The notes: a model not told the origin generated them from the letters alone. A stretch of DNA of 22,362 nt from Phycisphaerales bacterium UBA3190 (GCA_002364005.1 DEXG01000008.1:169488-191849), one strand, 5' to 3'. Positions 7,305 to 15,667 are shown, numbered from the stretch's first letter. Program-made: numbers and translations.

Positions 7305-7841
7305 ATGAGTGCGATGCATGGTTCCAATCCTTTTGAAACGCTGGGCTTGACGCCCAGTTATGCCGTCGATCGTGACCAAGTTGAACGCGCCTACCGGGCT
7401 CGTATTGCCGGGGCACACCCCGATGCCAGCCCAGAGGCGATGGAGCTTGATCCAGCGTCGTTCAATCAGGCACGCGCAACCCTGCTCGATGACGAACAAC
7501 GCGCCAATGCCCTGCTTGCCATGCTGGGCGGGCCGGACGCGAGCGCATGCAAAGATCTGCCCGATGGCTTCCTCATGCAGATGATGATGCAGCGTCAGGA
7601 GATCGAGGAAGCGATCGAGTCCGGTGGCGATGCAGAGCGCGAACACTGGGAACAGTGGGGCATCGAGCAGCGGGCGGAATATCGACAGCAGATCACCGAC
7701 ATGTTTGGGGCTCTTGGCGATGCACCCAGCCAAGACCAGTTGCGGGCCATCCGGATCCAGCTCAACGCGTGGCGATACATCGAACGCCTGATCGAGCAGC
7801 TCGACCCTGAGTATGACCCCGCTCAGGCAGATTTTCACTAA
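7305..7841 (+). CDS. hscB: HscB-like J-domain co-chaperone for Fe-S cluster assembly
   Basis: Predicted 178-residue cytosolic J-domain protein. Residues 8-75 form a J domain beginning NPFETLGL, with the HPD motif at 38-40 that stimulates an Hsp70 ATPase. Residues about 88-175 match the C-terminal helical HscB domain: LPDGFLMQMMMQRQEIEEA is the canonical LP..FLM..M..RE..E signature used to bind the scaffold IscU. Length is that of HscB (about 170). No hscA, iscU or ferredoxin gene is next to it, so partners must be elsewhere. No clear ribosome site precedes the ATG at 7305; a second ATG three codons later is possible. The CNNM gene starts 12 bases downstream. HscB is favoured over a generic DnaJ-like protein because of the C-terminal signature. 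Confidence 0.85.
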   Translation: MSAMHGSNPFETLGLTPSYAVDRDQVERAYRARIAGAHPDASPEAMELDPASFNQARATLLDDEQRANALLAMLGGPDASACKDLPDGFLMQMMMQRQEIEEAIESGGDAEREHWEQWGIEQRAEYRQQITDMFGALGDAPSQDQLRAIRIQLNAWRYIERLIEQLDPEYDPAQADFH

Positions 7842-7853
7842 CCAGAGCCACGC

Positions 7854-9137
7854 ATGGACGCCGCTGACACACCCCTGATTATCGTGCTTGCGCTGCTTCT
7901 CGTGGGCTCGGCCTTCGCGTCGGGCTCAGAGACGGCGTTGTTCGGCGTGACCCACGGCCAACGGGCCACCCTGCGTCGCAGCAGCCCGACACTCGGGCGC
8001 ATGGTCGACGCCCTGCTGGCCCGCCCGCGTGAGCTGCTCATGCAGGTGCTGCTGCTGAACATGATCATCAATGTCAGCTACTTCATCGTCACCAGCGTGC
8101 TGACGCTCCGGGCCGACGACGCGGTGACGCGGGTGCTGGTCTCGCTGGTCTCGCTGACCGCCATCATTCTTATGGGTGAGGTCTTTGCCAAGCTCTTCGC
8201 CTCGGGGGCGACGCTGCTGTTTCTTCGCATCGCCGCGCCGGCGCACCTGCTGATCCGGCGTCCGATCTCGGGGTTGCTGCGGGTTCTTGATGTCTGGGTG
8301 ATCTCGCCCATGGCTCGCCTGGCCTCGCCCGGGGATGCTGACCAGGCGAACGAAGTGAATGCCGAGGAACTCGGAGCCCTGATCAGTATGAGTGCCGGTG
8401 ACGGCGTCATCGATCGCGGCGAGCAGCAGATGCTGACCTCGATCGTCGAGATGGGCAGCTTGCGGGTCGAACAGATCATGACCCCCCGGGTGGATATCGA
8501 GTGGGTCCAGCCCGACGCGGGGCTCGACGAGCTGAGTGAGCATTGCCGCAAGAGCGGACGAACCCGCATGCTCGTCTGCGAGAAGGACCTTGATAACGGG
8601 TTGTTGGGCGTGATCGATGCCCGGCGTGTGTTCGAGGGGCAGACGATACAACAGGCCTTGCAGCCGGTGCTGTATGTCCCTGAGCAGAGCCGACTGGACA
8701 TCCTGATGGAGCAGCTCCGCAGTTCCGGCAAGCGGCTGGGAGTCTGCGTTGATGAGCACGGCGGCGTCAGCGGCGTGGTGACCATCGCCGACATCGTGCG
8801 CGAACTCATCGAAGAACTCGAGCACCCCGCAGACAGCGTGGGCGAGGCGATCGAGAACCTGGGCGACGGGCGATGGCTGGTGCCCGGGCGGCTGGGGATC
8901 AGAGACTGGGCGTTGCTCTTCAAGGACCGGTCACTCGTTGAGCATTCCAAGAATGTGAACACGCTAGGCGGTCTGGTGATGGTCCTGCTCGGGCGGGTCC
9001 CGAGCGTCGGCGATGTTGTTCGGGCCGGCTCGATCGAGCTGCGCGTGGTCGAGATGCAGGGGCGTGCGATTGAACGCATCGAGCTGCGCATCGTGCCGGG
9101 CACTTCGAAAGCAACACAGCAGGGGGGGGCATCATGA
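7854..9137 (+). CDS. CNNM/CorC-family transporter (DUF21 + CBS pair + CorC_HlyC domain), first of a tandem pair
   Basis: Predicted 427-residue membrane protein. Residues about 1-180 form the DUF21/CNNM transmembrane domain, with the signature SGSETALFG near 23-31 and hydrophobic segments around 5-20, 60-85, 92-112 and 120-140. A CBS pair follows from IMTPRVDIEWV (about 208) to DIVRELIEELEHP (about 325). The last segment (about 335-415: DGRWLVPGRLGIRDWALLF to GSIELRVVEMQGRAIERIELRI) is a CorC_HlyC domain. The family includes magnesium/cobalt efflux proteins and proteins once named hemolysins; CBS domains usually sense adenine nucleotides. The stop overlaps the start of a second CNNM gene as ATGA, so the two products are probably made in a fixed ratio and may pair. 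The ion carried cannot be read from sequence. Confidence 0.9.
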   Translation: MDAADTPLIIVLALLLVGSAFASGSETALFGVTHGQRATLRRSSPTLGRMVDALLARPRELLMQVLLLNMIINVSYFIVTSVLTLRADDAVTRVLVSLVSLTAIILMGEVFAKLFASGATLLFLRIAAPAHLLIRRPISGLLRVLDVWVISPMARLASPGDADQANEVNAEELGALISMSAGDGVIDRGEQQMLTSIVEMGSLRVEQIMTPRVDIEWVQPDAGLDELSEHCRKSGRTRMLVCEKDLDNGLLGVIDARRVFEGQTIQQALQPVLYVPEQSRLDILMEQLRSSGKRLGVCVDEHGGVSGVVTIADIVRELIEELEHPADSVGEAIENLGDGRWLVPGRLGIRDWALLFKDRSLVEHSKNVNTLGGLVMVLLGRVPSVGDVVRAGSIELRVVEMQGRAIERIELRIVPGTSKATQQGGAS

Positions 9138-10126
9138 CGCTCACCGAACTGCTGCTGTGGTCGGCATTGGTCCTGATCGGTATCGGTGGCTCGGCGATGT
9201 GCTCCGGGCTCGAGGTAGGGCTCTACAGCACCAACCGGGTGCTGGTGCGTGTGCACAGCGCCCGTGAGAAGAGCAAGCGGTACCGGATGCTCCAGCGCCA
9301 GCTCGACGAGCCGGTGCCCTCGCTGACCTCGCTGCTGGTGTGGAACAACATTTTTAACTACGCGGGGACGCTTGCGATCACCACGCTCTTTGCCACGCTG
9401 GGCATGAGCGACACCGAGCTGATCCTGGTGCAGGTGGCCGTGCTGACCCCATTGCTCCTGGTTTTCGCCGAATCGACCCCCAAAGAGGTATTCCGGGCCA
9501 ACGCCGATGTGCTGATGCCCCGGTTTGCGATCGTTTTGTTCGTGTTCCGGCGCATGCTGACGCTGGTCCCGATCGTCCCGCTGCTTGGCTGGGTTGCTGA
9601 CGGCGCATCGCGCCTGGTGGGCGTGGGCAAGCTGGGGTCGCTGGGCGACGCCCGCGAGCGTGTGGCCGAGCTGCTCAAGTACGGTTCCGGCTCGATGAGC
9701 GACGCCCAGGTGACGCTGATCGATCGGGCCCTGCAGATTGGACACGCCAAGGTACGCAACGAGATGATCCCGTTGCGACGCACCAGCATGCTGCGTTCGG
9801 GCTGGACCATCGCCAGAGCGCGGGCGTATGTCAAGCAGCACCCGCACTCTCGGTTCCCCGTGCTGGGGGCCAGCGGTCAGATTGTCGGGATCGTGCACGC
9901 CATCGAGATGTATGTCCACGAGGAAGCCAAGCCCGAGAACACGATCGAGACCATCATGCACGAGCCCGTGTTCTTGACCCCGGAGCACTCGGTCGACCAG
10001 GCCCTGCGGGCGCTGAGCCGGTCGGGTGAGCACATGGGCATCGTGCGTCATCGGTCCCGTGATCTGGGCATCGTGACGCGTAAGGACCTTGTCGAGCCGC
10101 TCGTGGGCGAGCTCGAAGAGTGGTGA
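9134..10126 (+). CDS. CNNM-family protein lacking the CorC_HlyC domain, second of a tandem pair
   Basis: Predicted 330-residue membrane protein related to its upstream neighbour. The DUF21 membrane domain spans about 1-180 and carries the divergent signature SGLEVGLYSTNR (about 24-35) where the neighbour has SGSETALFG. A CBS pair runs from VRNEMIPLRRTSML (about 212) to SRDLGIVTRKDLVEPL (about 323). The protein ends there, so the CorC_HlyC domain present in the first gene is absent, not frameshifted: the next 87 bases show no continuation. The ATG overlaps the previous stop by four bases. Two non-identical CNNM subunits made by coupled translation suggest a heteromeric ion transporter. Family membership is sure; the division of labour is inferred. 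Confidence 0.9.
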   Translation: MTLTELLLWSALVLIGIGGSAMCSGLEVGLYSTNRVLVRVHSAREKSKRYRMLQRQLDEPVPSLTSLLVWNNIFNYAGTLAITTLFATLGMSDTELILVQVAVLTPLLLVFAESTPKEVFRANADVLMPRFAIVLFVFRRMLTLVPIVPLLGWVADGASRLVGVGKLGSLGDARERVAELLKYGSGSMSDAQVTLIDRALQIGHAKVRNEMIPLRRTSMLRSGWTIARARAYVKQHPHSRFPVLGASGQIVGIVHAIEMYVHEEAKPENTIETIMHEPVFLTPEHSVDQALRALSRSGEHMGIVRHRSRDLGIVTRKDLVEPLVGELEEW

Positions 10127-10213
10127 TGCCCCTGTTGGGAAGATCGCAGGGAATACTCCTCAAAGGCAACGGGTTTATCCCATACATACGACGGGGTTTG
10201 GGAAGGAATCTGA

Positions 10214-10660
10214 ATGAAGTCTGGTAAAACGCTCACTTGGTTGATCATCGCGCTGCTGGCCGCCTTAGCGTTGCCCAATGTGATCTCCCTGCTCCGTGGC
10301 CCGGCGCCGACGCCCGATGTGTTCGCAGCGGGCTACACGCTCACCGAGGCGATCGAGATGTCGGCCCAGAACGACAAGCCCGTGCTGGTGCTCGCCACCG
10401 CCGACTGGTGTGCCCCGTGCCAAGCCCTCAAGCGGGGTGCTCTCACGGACCCCCAGGTGGCCGAGCTGATCCGCGAGAACACGATTCCGGTCTACCTGGA
10501 AGACGGGGACAACTCTGCCGAGATCGGGGAGTTGGGAGTCCGGGCATTCCCGACGACCATGATCCTCGAACGGGGGCAGGTCACCGCCATGCTCGAGGGT
10601 GGGGCCAGCGCTAGCCGGTACGGCGGGATGCTCAAAAGAGAGCTTCTGGGCGAGCAATGA
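10214..10660 (+). CDS. Membrane-anchored thioredoxin-fold protein with CAPC active site
   Basis: Predicted 148-residue protein. Residues about 7-28 form a hydrophobic signal anchor, so the soluble domain lies outside the cytosol. The thioredoxin fold follows with the redox pair C66-A-P-C69 in ATADWCAPCQALK and the cis-proline loop AFPTTMIL (P113). The intervening pattern is close to the thioredoxin_7/DsbD-gamma type rather than classical thioredoxin. A likely job is reduction or exchange of disulfides in the envelope, possibly with the exported DsbD-alpha-like protein and redoxin at 1675-3163. GGAAGGA sits about 6 bases before the ATG. It begins 87 bases after the second CNNM gene and ends 135 bases before the S41 protease. 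Physiological partner not known. Confidence 0.88.
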   Translation: MKSGKTLTWLIIALLAALALPNVISLLRGPAPTPDVFAAGYTLTEAIEMSAQNDKPVLVLATADWCAPCQALKRGALTDPQVAELIRENTIPVYLEDGDNSAEIGELGVRAFPTTMILERGQVTAMLEGGASASRYGGMLKRELLGEQ

Positions 10661-10703
10661 GCCCCGGTCTGCCGCGAACCATGAACCGGTTGGTGTTCCA
10701 GGC

Positions 10704-10713
10704 GGTATAGACT
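10704..10713 (+). promoter_or_regulatory. Putative -10 element for the S41 protease operon
   Basis: GGTATAGACT in the gap between the thioredoxin and S41 genes matches the GCATAGACT before the rhodanese-like gene. Taken as a -10 box it gives a leader of about 75 bases before the ATG at 10796. An in-frame ATG just after it (10715) would be a near-leaderless alternative but lacks a signal-peptide-like start. Confidence 0.35.
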
Positions 10714-10795
10714 TATGCAACCAACTCACACGCGATTCGCGTCGGGGACACGCCCCGGTGTAGCTTCGGTGTTTCCGGTTTCGGGAGTTCGCGAT

Positions 10796-12463
10796 ATGAA
10801 CAACAAGACAACCCTGCCACTGATCGGGATTCTCGGTGTGGCCGTTGTGGGCTCGACCCTCGCGGTCGCAACAAACGCGATGCGCGTCGGGACAGACGAA
10901 TACAGCTTCTTCGACCCGATTATCGATGTGAGCACGCTCGTCAACGCCCTCTATGTCGAGGATCCCGATGCCGAGGCCCTGCAGCGTGGCGCCATCGAGG
11001 GGATGCTCGAGGAGCTCAACGACCCCTACACCACCTTCGTGCCCCGGCGCGACACGCAGGACTTCTCCAAGGACCTGACGGGTGAGTATGTCGGGATCGG
11101 CGCGGAGGTCCAGATCCGTGATGGCTGGCTGACGATCTCGTCGCCGCTCGACGGCTCGCCCGCGTGGCGAGCCGGGGTCATGGCCGAGGATCGCGTCGTC
11201 GCGATCGACGGCGAATCAACCGAGGGGCTGACGATCGACGAGTCGATCGACCTGCTGACCGGGCAGCCCAAGACCAAGGTGACCATCACCGTTGAGCGGG
11301 GCACCGAGACGCTCGATATCGAGATTATCCGCGATCACATCAAGGTGCAGGCCGTCAAGGGCTTCATGCGCGTCGATGGCGACGGCGAATGGATGCATGT
11401 GATCGATGGCAGCGCCGGGATCGCGTACATCCGACTGACCCAGTTCACTCCCGGGTGTGCCCAAGAGGTCAAGGACGCGATCGCTCACGCAAGAGACGAA
11501 GTCGGTGGCGAGCTGGGCGGGCTGATCCTGGACCTGCGCTTCAACCCGGGCGGGCTGCTCGATGAAGCCGTCGAAATCGCCGACCTCTTCATCGACGAGG
11601 GCACGATCGTCTCGACCAAGGGGCGTGTGTTCGAGGAATCATCAGATGAAGCGACGCGTGAGGGCACGATCACCGATCTGCCCCTGGTCGTCATGGTCAA
11701 TGGGCAGAGTGCCAGCGCCTCGGAGGTCCTGTCGGGCGCGTTGTCCGATCACGGGCGGGCTGTCATCCTGGGCACCCGCAGCTTCGGGAAGGGCTCGGTG
11801 CAGACCGTTCGCCCGCTTGAGAGCGGCGCGGGCGTGCTCAAGATCACCGAGCAGTACTACTACCTGCCCTCGGGGCGTTTGCTGCACCGGCGCGACGATT
11901 CAACCGTATGGGGCGTTGATCCCTCACCGGGCTATTTCCTGCCCCTGACCACCGACGAGACCCTCGAGATGCTGCGTGCCCGTCGCGAGCAGGAGATCAT
12001 CGCACACAACGATGAGAGCGAGCAGGTCGACCTGTCCGATACGCAGGCGGTGCTTGAGGCCCTGAGCGACCCGCAACTGCAGGCCGCAGTGACGGTTATG
12101 CAACACCGCGCGACAACGGGTGAGTTTGAACCCGTGGGTATCGATGCCAACGAGCCCGACGATGTCGCCTTGGCGGAGTTGAACACGCTTCGATCGCAGG
12201 AAGAACGCCTGCTGCGTGAGCTGGCCCGCATCGACAAGCGCATGCGTGCCGCGGAGCAATCGGTCCCCGATGAGATCGTCACGAATAACCCGCGTGACTT
12301 CTGGGACGACGAGACCGATCTTGAGGGCGGCGAGCTGATCGTGCGTGACAAGGATGGGAACATCGTTACCACGCTCACCATCACCGGCAACGGTCTGGAA
12401 AACTGGCTCGTCGATGCCGATGTCGAGAAGAAGCCCGAACAGAGCGAGGACAGCGATTCGTGA
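10796..12463 (+). CDS. S41 C-terminal processing peptidase (CtpA/Prc-like)
   Basis: Predicted 555-residue envelope protease. An N-terminal hydrophobic segment (about 6-27) acts as signal or anchor. A PDZ domain spans about 97-180 (GIGAEVQIRDGWLTISSPLD to VTITVERG). The S41 catalytic domain follows with the Ser-Lys dyad: S307 in NGQSASASEVLSGAL and K332 in SFGKGSVQT, 25 residues apart as in E. coli Prc. A C-terminal tail of about 130 residues contains an Arg/Glu-rich likely coiled coil (TLRSQEERLLRELARIDKRM). Such proteases trim C-termini of exported proteins or degrade tagged ones. The start at 10796 is preferred: GGGAG is 8 bases upstream and the signal segment follows at once; the frame is open to an ATG at 10715. 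The stop overlaps tsaD as GTGA. Confidence 0.93.
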   Translation: MNNKTTLPLIGILGVAVVGSTLAVATNAMRVGTDEYSFFDPIIDVSTLVNALYVEDPDAEALQRGAIEGMLEELNDPYTTFVPRRDTQDFSKDLTGEYVGIGAEVQIRDGWLTISSPLDGSPAWRAGVMAEDRVVAIDGESTEGLTIDESIDLLTGQPKTKVTITVERGTETLDIEIIRDHIKVQAVKGFMRVDGDGEWMHVIDGSAGIAYIRLTQFTPGCAQEVKDAIAHARDEVGGELGGLILDLRFNPGGLLDEAVEIADLFIDEGTIVSTKGRVFEESSDEATREGTITDLPLVVMVNGQSASASEVLSGALSDHGRAVILGTRSFGKGSVQTVRPLESGAGVLKITEQYYYLPSGRLLHRRDDSTVWGVDPSPGYFLPLTTDETLEMLRARREQEIIAHNDESEQVDLSDTQAVLEALSDPQLQAAVTVMQHRATTGEFEPVGIDANEPDDVALAELNTLRSQEERLLRELARIDKRMRAAEQSVPDEIVTNNPRDFWDDETDLEGGELIVRDKDGNIVTTLTITGNGLENWLVDADVEKKPEQSEDSDS

Positions 12464-13518
12464 TCGTGTTGGGGATCGAGTCGTCGTGCGACGAGACCGC
12501 CGCCAGCGTCGTCATGGACGGGCGCGAGGTGCGCTCGAGCGTGGTCGCCAGCCAGTACGAGCTTCACGAGGAGTTCGGGGGCGTGGTCCCTGAGATCGCC
12601 TCTCGTGCGCACGAGCAGCACATCCTGCCCGTGGTCCGAGACGCGATCGCACAGGCGGGCATCGAGCAATCCGAGATTGATCTCATCGCGGTGGGGCACA
12701 GGCCCGGCCTGATCGGTTCGCTGCTGGTTGGGCTCAGCGCTGCCAAGGCCATGTCGTGGTCGCTGGGCGTGCCGATGGTCGGCGTCGATCATGTGCACGC
12801 GCACTTGTACGCGGGCATGCTCGGACGCGAAGAGCCCCAATACCCGGCCCTGGGGCTGGTGATCAGCGGCGGGCACACCTCGATTTATGAGGTCCGCTCG
12901 GCACTGAAAGTGAAACGGCTGGGCTCGACCATCGACGACGCGATCGGTGAGGCCTTCGATAAGGTCGCGGCCATCCTGGGGCTCGGTCATCCGGGCGGGC
13001 CCAAGCTCGATGCCCTGGCGGCAGAGCCCGGAGCCAATGATCGGGCGTTCGATTTCCCCGTGTCCCGACTCAGCAAGGATTCACTGGACTTCAGCTACTC
13101 GGGACTCAAGACCGCGGTGCTTTACGAGGCCAAGGGCAAACCCGCACCACCGGCGCTGCGGGGCAAGCCCCCGTTGCCCAAACCCGAGGTCCCCGAACTG
13201 ACGCACGAACGCATGCGCGATATCGCTGCCAGTTTTCAACGAGCGGCTGTGCGGGCCCTGACGATCAAGCTCGGGCGGGCGATCGAACGGGTCGAGGGGT
13301 GCAGGACCCTGATCGTTGGCGGTGGCGTGAGCGCCAACTCGCTGGCGCGTCGGGAAATGCAACGGTTCTGCGATGAGCATGGGCTGGAACTAATCATCCC
13401 GCAGATGGGCTACTGCGTCGATAACGCAGCGATGATTGCCGGGCTCGGTGATCGGCTCCACGCGAGCGGGCAAGTGGATGACCTGAACCTGTCGGCGGTC
13501 CCGACCACGGGCTGCTGA
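12460..13518 (+). CDS. tsaD: tRNA N6-threonylcarbamoyladenosine transferase subunit TsaD
   Basis: Predicted 352-residue cytosolic enzyme that, with TsaB and TsaE, transfers threonylcarbamoyl to A37 of ANN-decoding tRNAs. The N-terminus MIVLGIESSCDETAASVV is diagnostic. The metal-binding pair H111/H115 lies in VDHVHAHLYAG at the same numbering as in E. coli, followed by the nucleotide loop ISGGHTSIYE. YCVDNAAMIAG near the C-terminus carries the metal aspartate. Length is normal for the family. The start is the GTG at 12460, overlapping the S41 stop as GTGA, with GAGGA about 10 bases upstream. A release-factor-like gene follows after 11 bases. TsaB and TsaE are not in this window. Confidence 0.98.
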   Translation: MIVLGIESSCDETAASVVMDGREVRSSVVASQYELHEEFGGVVPEIASRAHEQHILPVVRDAIAQAGIEQSEIDLIAVGHRPGLIGSLLVGLSAAKAMSWSLGVPMVGVDHVHAHLYAGMLGREEPQYPALGLVISGGHTSIYEVRSALKVKRLGSTIDDAIGEAFDKVAAILGLGHPGGPKLDALAAEPGANDRAFDFPVSRLSKDSLDFSYSGLKTAVLYEAKGKPAPPALRGKPPLPKPEVPELTHERMRDIAASFQRAAVRALTIKLGRAIERVEGCRTLIVGGGVSANSLARREMQRFCDEHGLELIIPQMGYCVDNAAMIAGLGDRLHASGQVDDLNLSAVPTTGC

Positions 13519-13529
13519 GGGGACGCTTC

Positions 13530-14072
13530 ATGGATTTCAGCTTCCTTGATCAACCGGTCGATAGGCCCACCCACCCCGCGGCACTCGATGAAGAGGCCCT
13601 GATGAAGCAGTGCACCCTGACCCGTGGGCGGGCATCGGGCCCGGGCGGGCAGCACCGCAACAAGGTCGAGACCCACATCACGCTGGTGCACAATCCCACG
13701 GGCGTCGAGGCCCAGGCGGGTGAGCGTCGCTTGGCAAAGGAGAACCAGCGTGTGGCCCTCAAACGCCTGCGCCTCTGCCTGGCGACGCAGGTTCGGGTTG
13801 AGGTGCCGCAGGGTGAGATCCGCAGCGAGCTCTGGAAATCCCGCTGCCGGAATCGCAAGATCGTCTGCAGCACCAAGCACGCGGATTTTCCGAGCCTGCT
13901 GGCTGAGGCGCTGGATGTGATTGACGCGTGTGGGTACGACACACGCAAGGCCTCGATCCGGCTCGAATGCACAGGAACCCAGCTGCTGCGTCTGGTCGCC
14001 GAGCATCCGCCGGCGCTGGTCAAGCTCAACGATGAGCGTCGTTTACGCTCGATGCGCCCACTCCGGCCGTGA
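13530..14072 (+). CDS. Release-factor-like GGQ-domain protein (ArfB/mtRF-R type)
   Basis: Predicted 180-residue protein with a class-I release factor catalytic domain and no codon-recognition domains. The peptidyl-tRNA hydrolysis motif is G39-G40-Q41 in RASGPGGQHRNKVET. The fold continues through HNPTGVEAQAGERRLAKENQRVALKRLR, the usual RF-1 domain pattern. The C-terminus is basic (NDERRLRSMRPLRP), as in ArfB and mitochondrial C12orf65, where a basic tail enters the empty mRNA channel of a stalled ribosome. It is longer than ArfB (about 140) because residues 100-165 add a further segment. A likely role is hydrolysis of peptidyl-tRNA on stalled ribosomes or released large subunits. GAGGGGA lies 6 bases before the ATG. 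It sits between tsaD and hflX, also translation genes. Confidence 0.88.
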   Translation: MDFSFLDQPVDRPTHPAALDEEALMKQCTLTRGRASGPGGQHRNKVETHITLVHNPTGVEAQAGERRLAKENQRVALKRLRLCLATQVRVEVPQGEIRSELWKSRCRNRKIVCSTKHADFPSLLAEALDVIDACGYDTRKASIRLECTGTQLLRLVAEHPPALVKLNDERRLRSMRPLRP

Positions 14073-14090
14073 TTTCTTGCTGATCGCGGG

Positions 14091-14096
14091 TACACT
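14091..14096 (+). promoter_or_regulatory. Putative -10 element close to the hflX start
   Basis: TACACT ends 8 bases before the hflX ATG. If used, transcription would begin within a few bases of the start codon. Only a weak AGG is available as a ribosome site. It lies in the 32-base gap after the release-factor-like gene, so hflX may have its own promoter as well as readthrough from tsaD. Confidence 0.28.
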
Positions 14097-14104
14097 ACAG
14101 GTCC

Positions 14105-15589
14105 ATGCCCGAACCCCGAGAACGACAGAGTATTAAGGTCCAGGCCGAGAAGACGGTGCTGGCAGCGGTCAGGTTGCCCGAATCTCGCTACGAGGAGCGC
14201 GACCCGTTCGGTGAGCTGCGTGAGCTGGCGCGCCAAGCTGGCGCGGTTGTCGTGGGCGAGATCGAGCAGCGGCGCGATCGGCCCGAATCGGGCACCTACA
14301 TGGGCACGGGCAAGATCGAAGAGCTCAAGGACATGTGCTCGGCACTCGACGCCAAGACCATCATCTTCGATCACGACCTCTCGCCCAAGCAGATCGCCAA
14401 GATCGAGCAGATGACCGAACGCAAGGTGCTCGATCGTTCGGAGCTGATCCTCGACATCTTCGCCTCCCGCGCCACGACGCACGAGGCCAAGCTCCAGGTC
14501 GAGATCGCCCAGCTGGAATACACCTACCCGCGCCTCCGGGCGATGTGGTCGCACCTTGAGCGCATCGTCGGCTCGGGCGGCATCGGTGGCGTGGGCACGC
14601 GTGGCCCGGGTGAGCAGCAGCTCGAGATCGACCGGCGCTTGGTCCAGCGGCGCAAGACCCAGCTCAAGCGGGAGCTTGAAGAGATTCAGGCACGCAAACG
14701 CAGGGCCGTGGAAAAACGGAACAACGACTACTTCACCGTGGGGCTGGTGGGCTATACCAACGCGGGCAAGAGCACGCTGTTCAACGCGTTGACCGACGGC
14801 GGGGCGTACGCCGACGACCGCGTGTTCGCCACGCTGATGACCCGCACCCGCGAGTGGGACCTGGGCGGCGGGCACATGGTCATGCTGTCGGATACCGTCG
14901 GGTTTGTGCGCGATCTGCCGCACCATCTGGTGGCATCGTTCCGGGCGACGCTCGAGGAAGCGACGCACGCGGACCTGCTGCTGGTCTTGCTCGATGTCTC
15001 CGACCCCAGTGCCGAGCTGCACTATGAGACGGTGATGAACACGCTCGAAGAGCTGTTCGATGATGTCGAGCAGCTTGAGGTCAAGCGTGCCGAGCAGGCC
15101 AAGCGTGATGGCGCGGGTGATATCACCCGCTACGAACGCCCCGAGCTGCTGGTGCTGCTCAACAAAGCGGACAAGGACGAGGTCGACGAGCAGGACCTGC
15201 TGTACTGGCAGTCCCGAGCCGTCGGCGCGATCCCGCTGTGCGCCTTGCGTGGCGACCCGGAGCGCGAAGAGCGCCCGCTGGGTCAGGATGAGCTGATCGA
15301 GAAGGTCAAGGCGATCTCGATCGGTGAAATCCAAGAGCTGGATATCACGGTCCCGCTGAGCGATTCCAAGACGATCCACACGATCGAGAACCGCACCGAG
15401 ATCGTCGACCGCACCTACGACGAGAAGGCGGTGACGCTGCGGACCAAGATCGGCAAGAACCAGCTGGCCAAGCTGCGTTCGGCCGGTGCCCGTATGTGGG
15501 TGATGCACACCAACGGCGAGCCCTACTTCAAAGACGATGAAAAACGCGGCTGGGTCTACGACCCAACCGCGGTGAACATCGATTTTTAG
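14105..15589 (+). CDS. hflX: GTPase HflX
   Basis: Predicted 494-residue cytosolic GTPase that binds the large subunit and splits stalled 70S ribosomes, notably in heat stress. The N-terminal HflX domain shows TYMGTGKIEEL and FDHDLSPKQ; a helical linker (about 120-205) contains the conserved GGIGGVGTRGPGEQQLEIDRR. The GTPase domain has the P-loop GYTNAGKS at 216-223, DTVGFVRDLP as switch II, and NKAD at 353-356. A C-terminal domain of about 90 residues follows. At 494 residues it is longer than E. coli HflX (426) through an insert before NKAD and a longer tail. No good ribosome site precedes the ATG at 14105, but it starts the conserved reading of the protein. The gene may use a promoter at 14091. 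Confidence 0.97.
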   Translation: MPEPRERQSIKVQAEKTVLAAVRLPESRYEERDPFGELRELARQAGAVVVGEIEQRRDRPESGTYMGTGKIEELKDMCSALDAKTIIFDHDLSPKQIAKIEQMTERKVLDRSELILDIFASRATTHEAKLQVEIAQLEYTYPRLRAMWSHLERIVGSGGIGGVGTRGPGEQQLEIDRRLVQRRKTQLKRELEEIQARKRRAVEKRNNDYFTVGLVGYTNAGKSTLFNALTDGGAYADDRVFATLMTRTREWDLGGGHMVMLSDTVGFVRDLPHHLVASFRATLEEATHADLLLVLLDVSDPSAELHYETVMNTLEELFDDVEQLEVKRAEQAKRDGAGDITRYERPELLVLLNKADKDEVDEQDLLYWQSRAVGAIPLCALRGDPEREERPLGQDELIEKVKAISIGEIQELDITVPLSDSKTIHTIENRTEIVDRTYDEKAVTLRTKIGKNQLAKLRSAGARMWVMHTNGEPYFKDDEKRGWVYDPTAVNIDF

Positions 15590-15600
15590 TTTTGTCCTAC

Positions 15601-15667
15601 ACGAGCCGCGACCGTAAGGGAGCGGTCTGCGTGCGTCGAGAACCGCTCCCTTACGGTCGCAGCTCGT
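15601..15667. repeat. Long inverted repeat with 26-base arms between convergent genes
   Basis: Arms 15601-15626 and 15642-15667 pair over 25 of 26 positions around a 15-base loop. The perfectly paired core of the right arm is ACCGCTCCCTTACGGTCGC. It sits between the stops of hflX (plus) and the DUF1015 gene (minus), 11 bases from one and 4 from the other. No T tract follows on either strand, so it is not a textbook terminator, though it could stop transcription from both sides. Arm length and near-perfection suggest a mobile or dispersed palindromic (REP-like) element; copy number elsewhere in the genome is unknown. Confidence 0.85.

Noticed and set aside
8078..10051. 657-codon open frame on the minus strand opposite the CNNM pair
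   Set aside because: Antisense to two well-supported membrane protein genes, with no recognisable domain and Ser/Arg-rich shadow composition.
10715..10795. 27-codon N-terminal extension of the S41 protease
   Set aside because: The ATG at 10796 has a proper ribosome site and is followed at once by the signal segment; the extension would bury it.
13550..15508. 652-codon open frame on the minus strand opposite the GGQ protein and HflX
   Set aside because: It lies entirely antisense to two genes with diagnostic motifs; its product is His/Gln/Leu/Asp-rich low-complexity sequence typical of GC-rich shadow frames.
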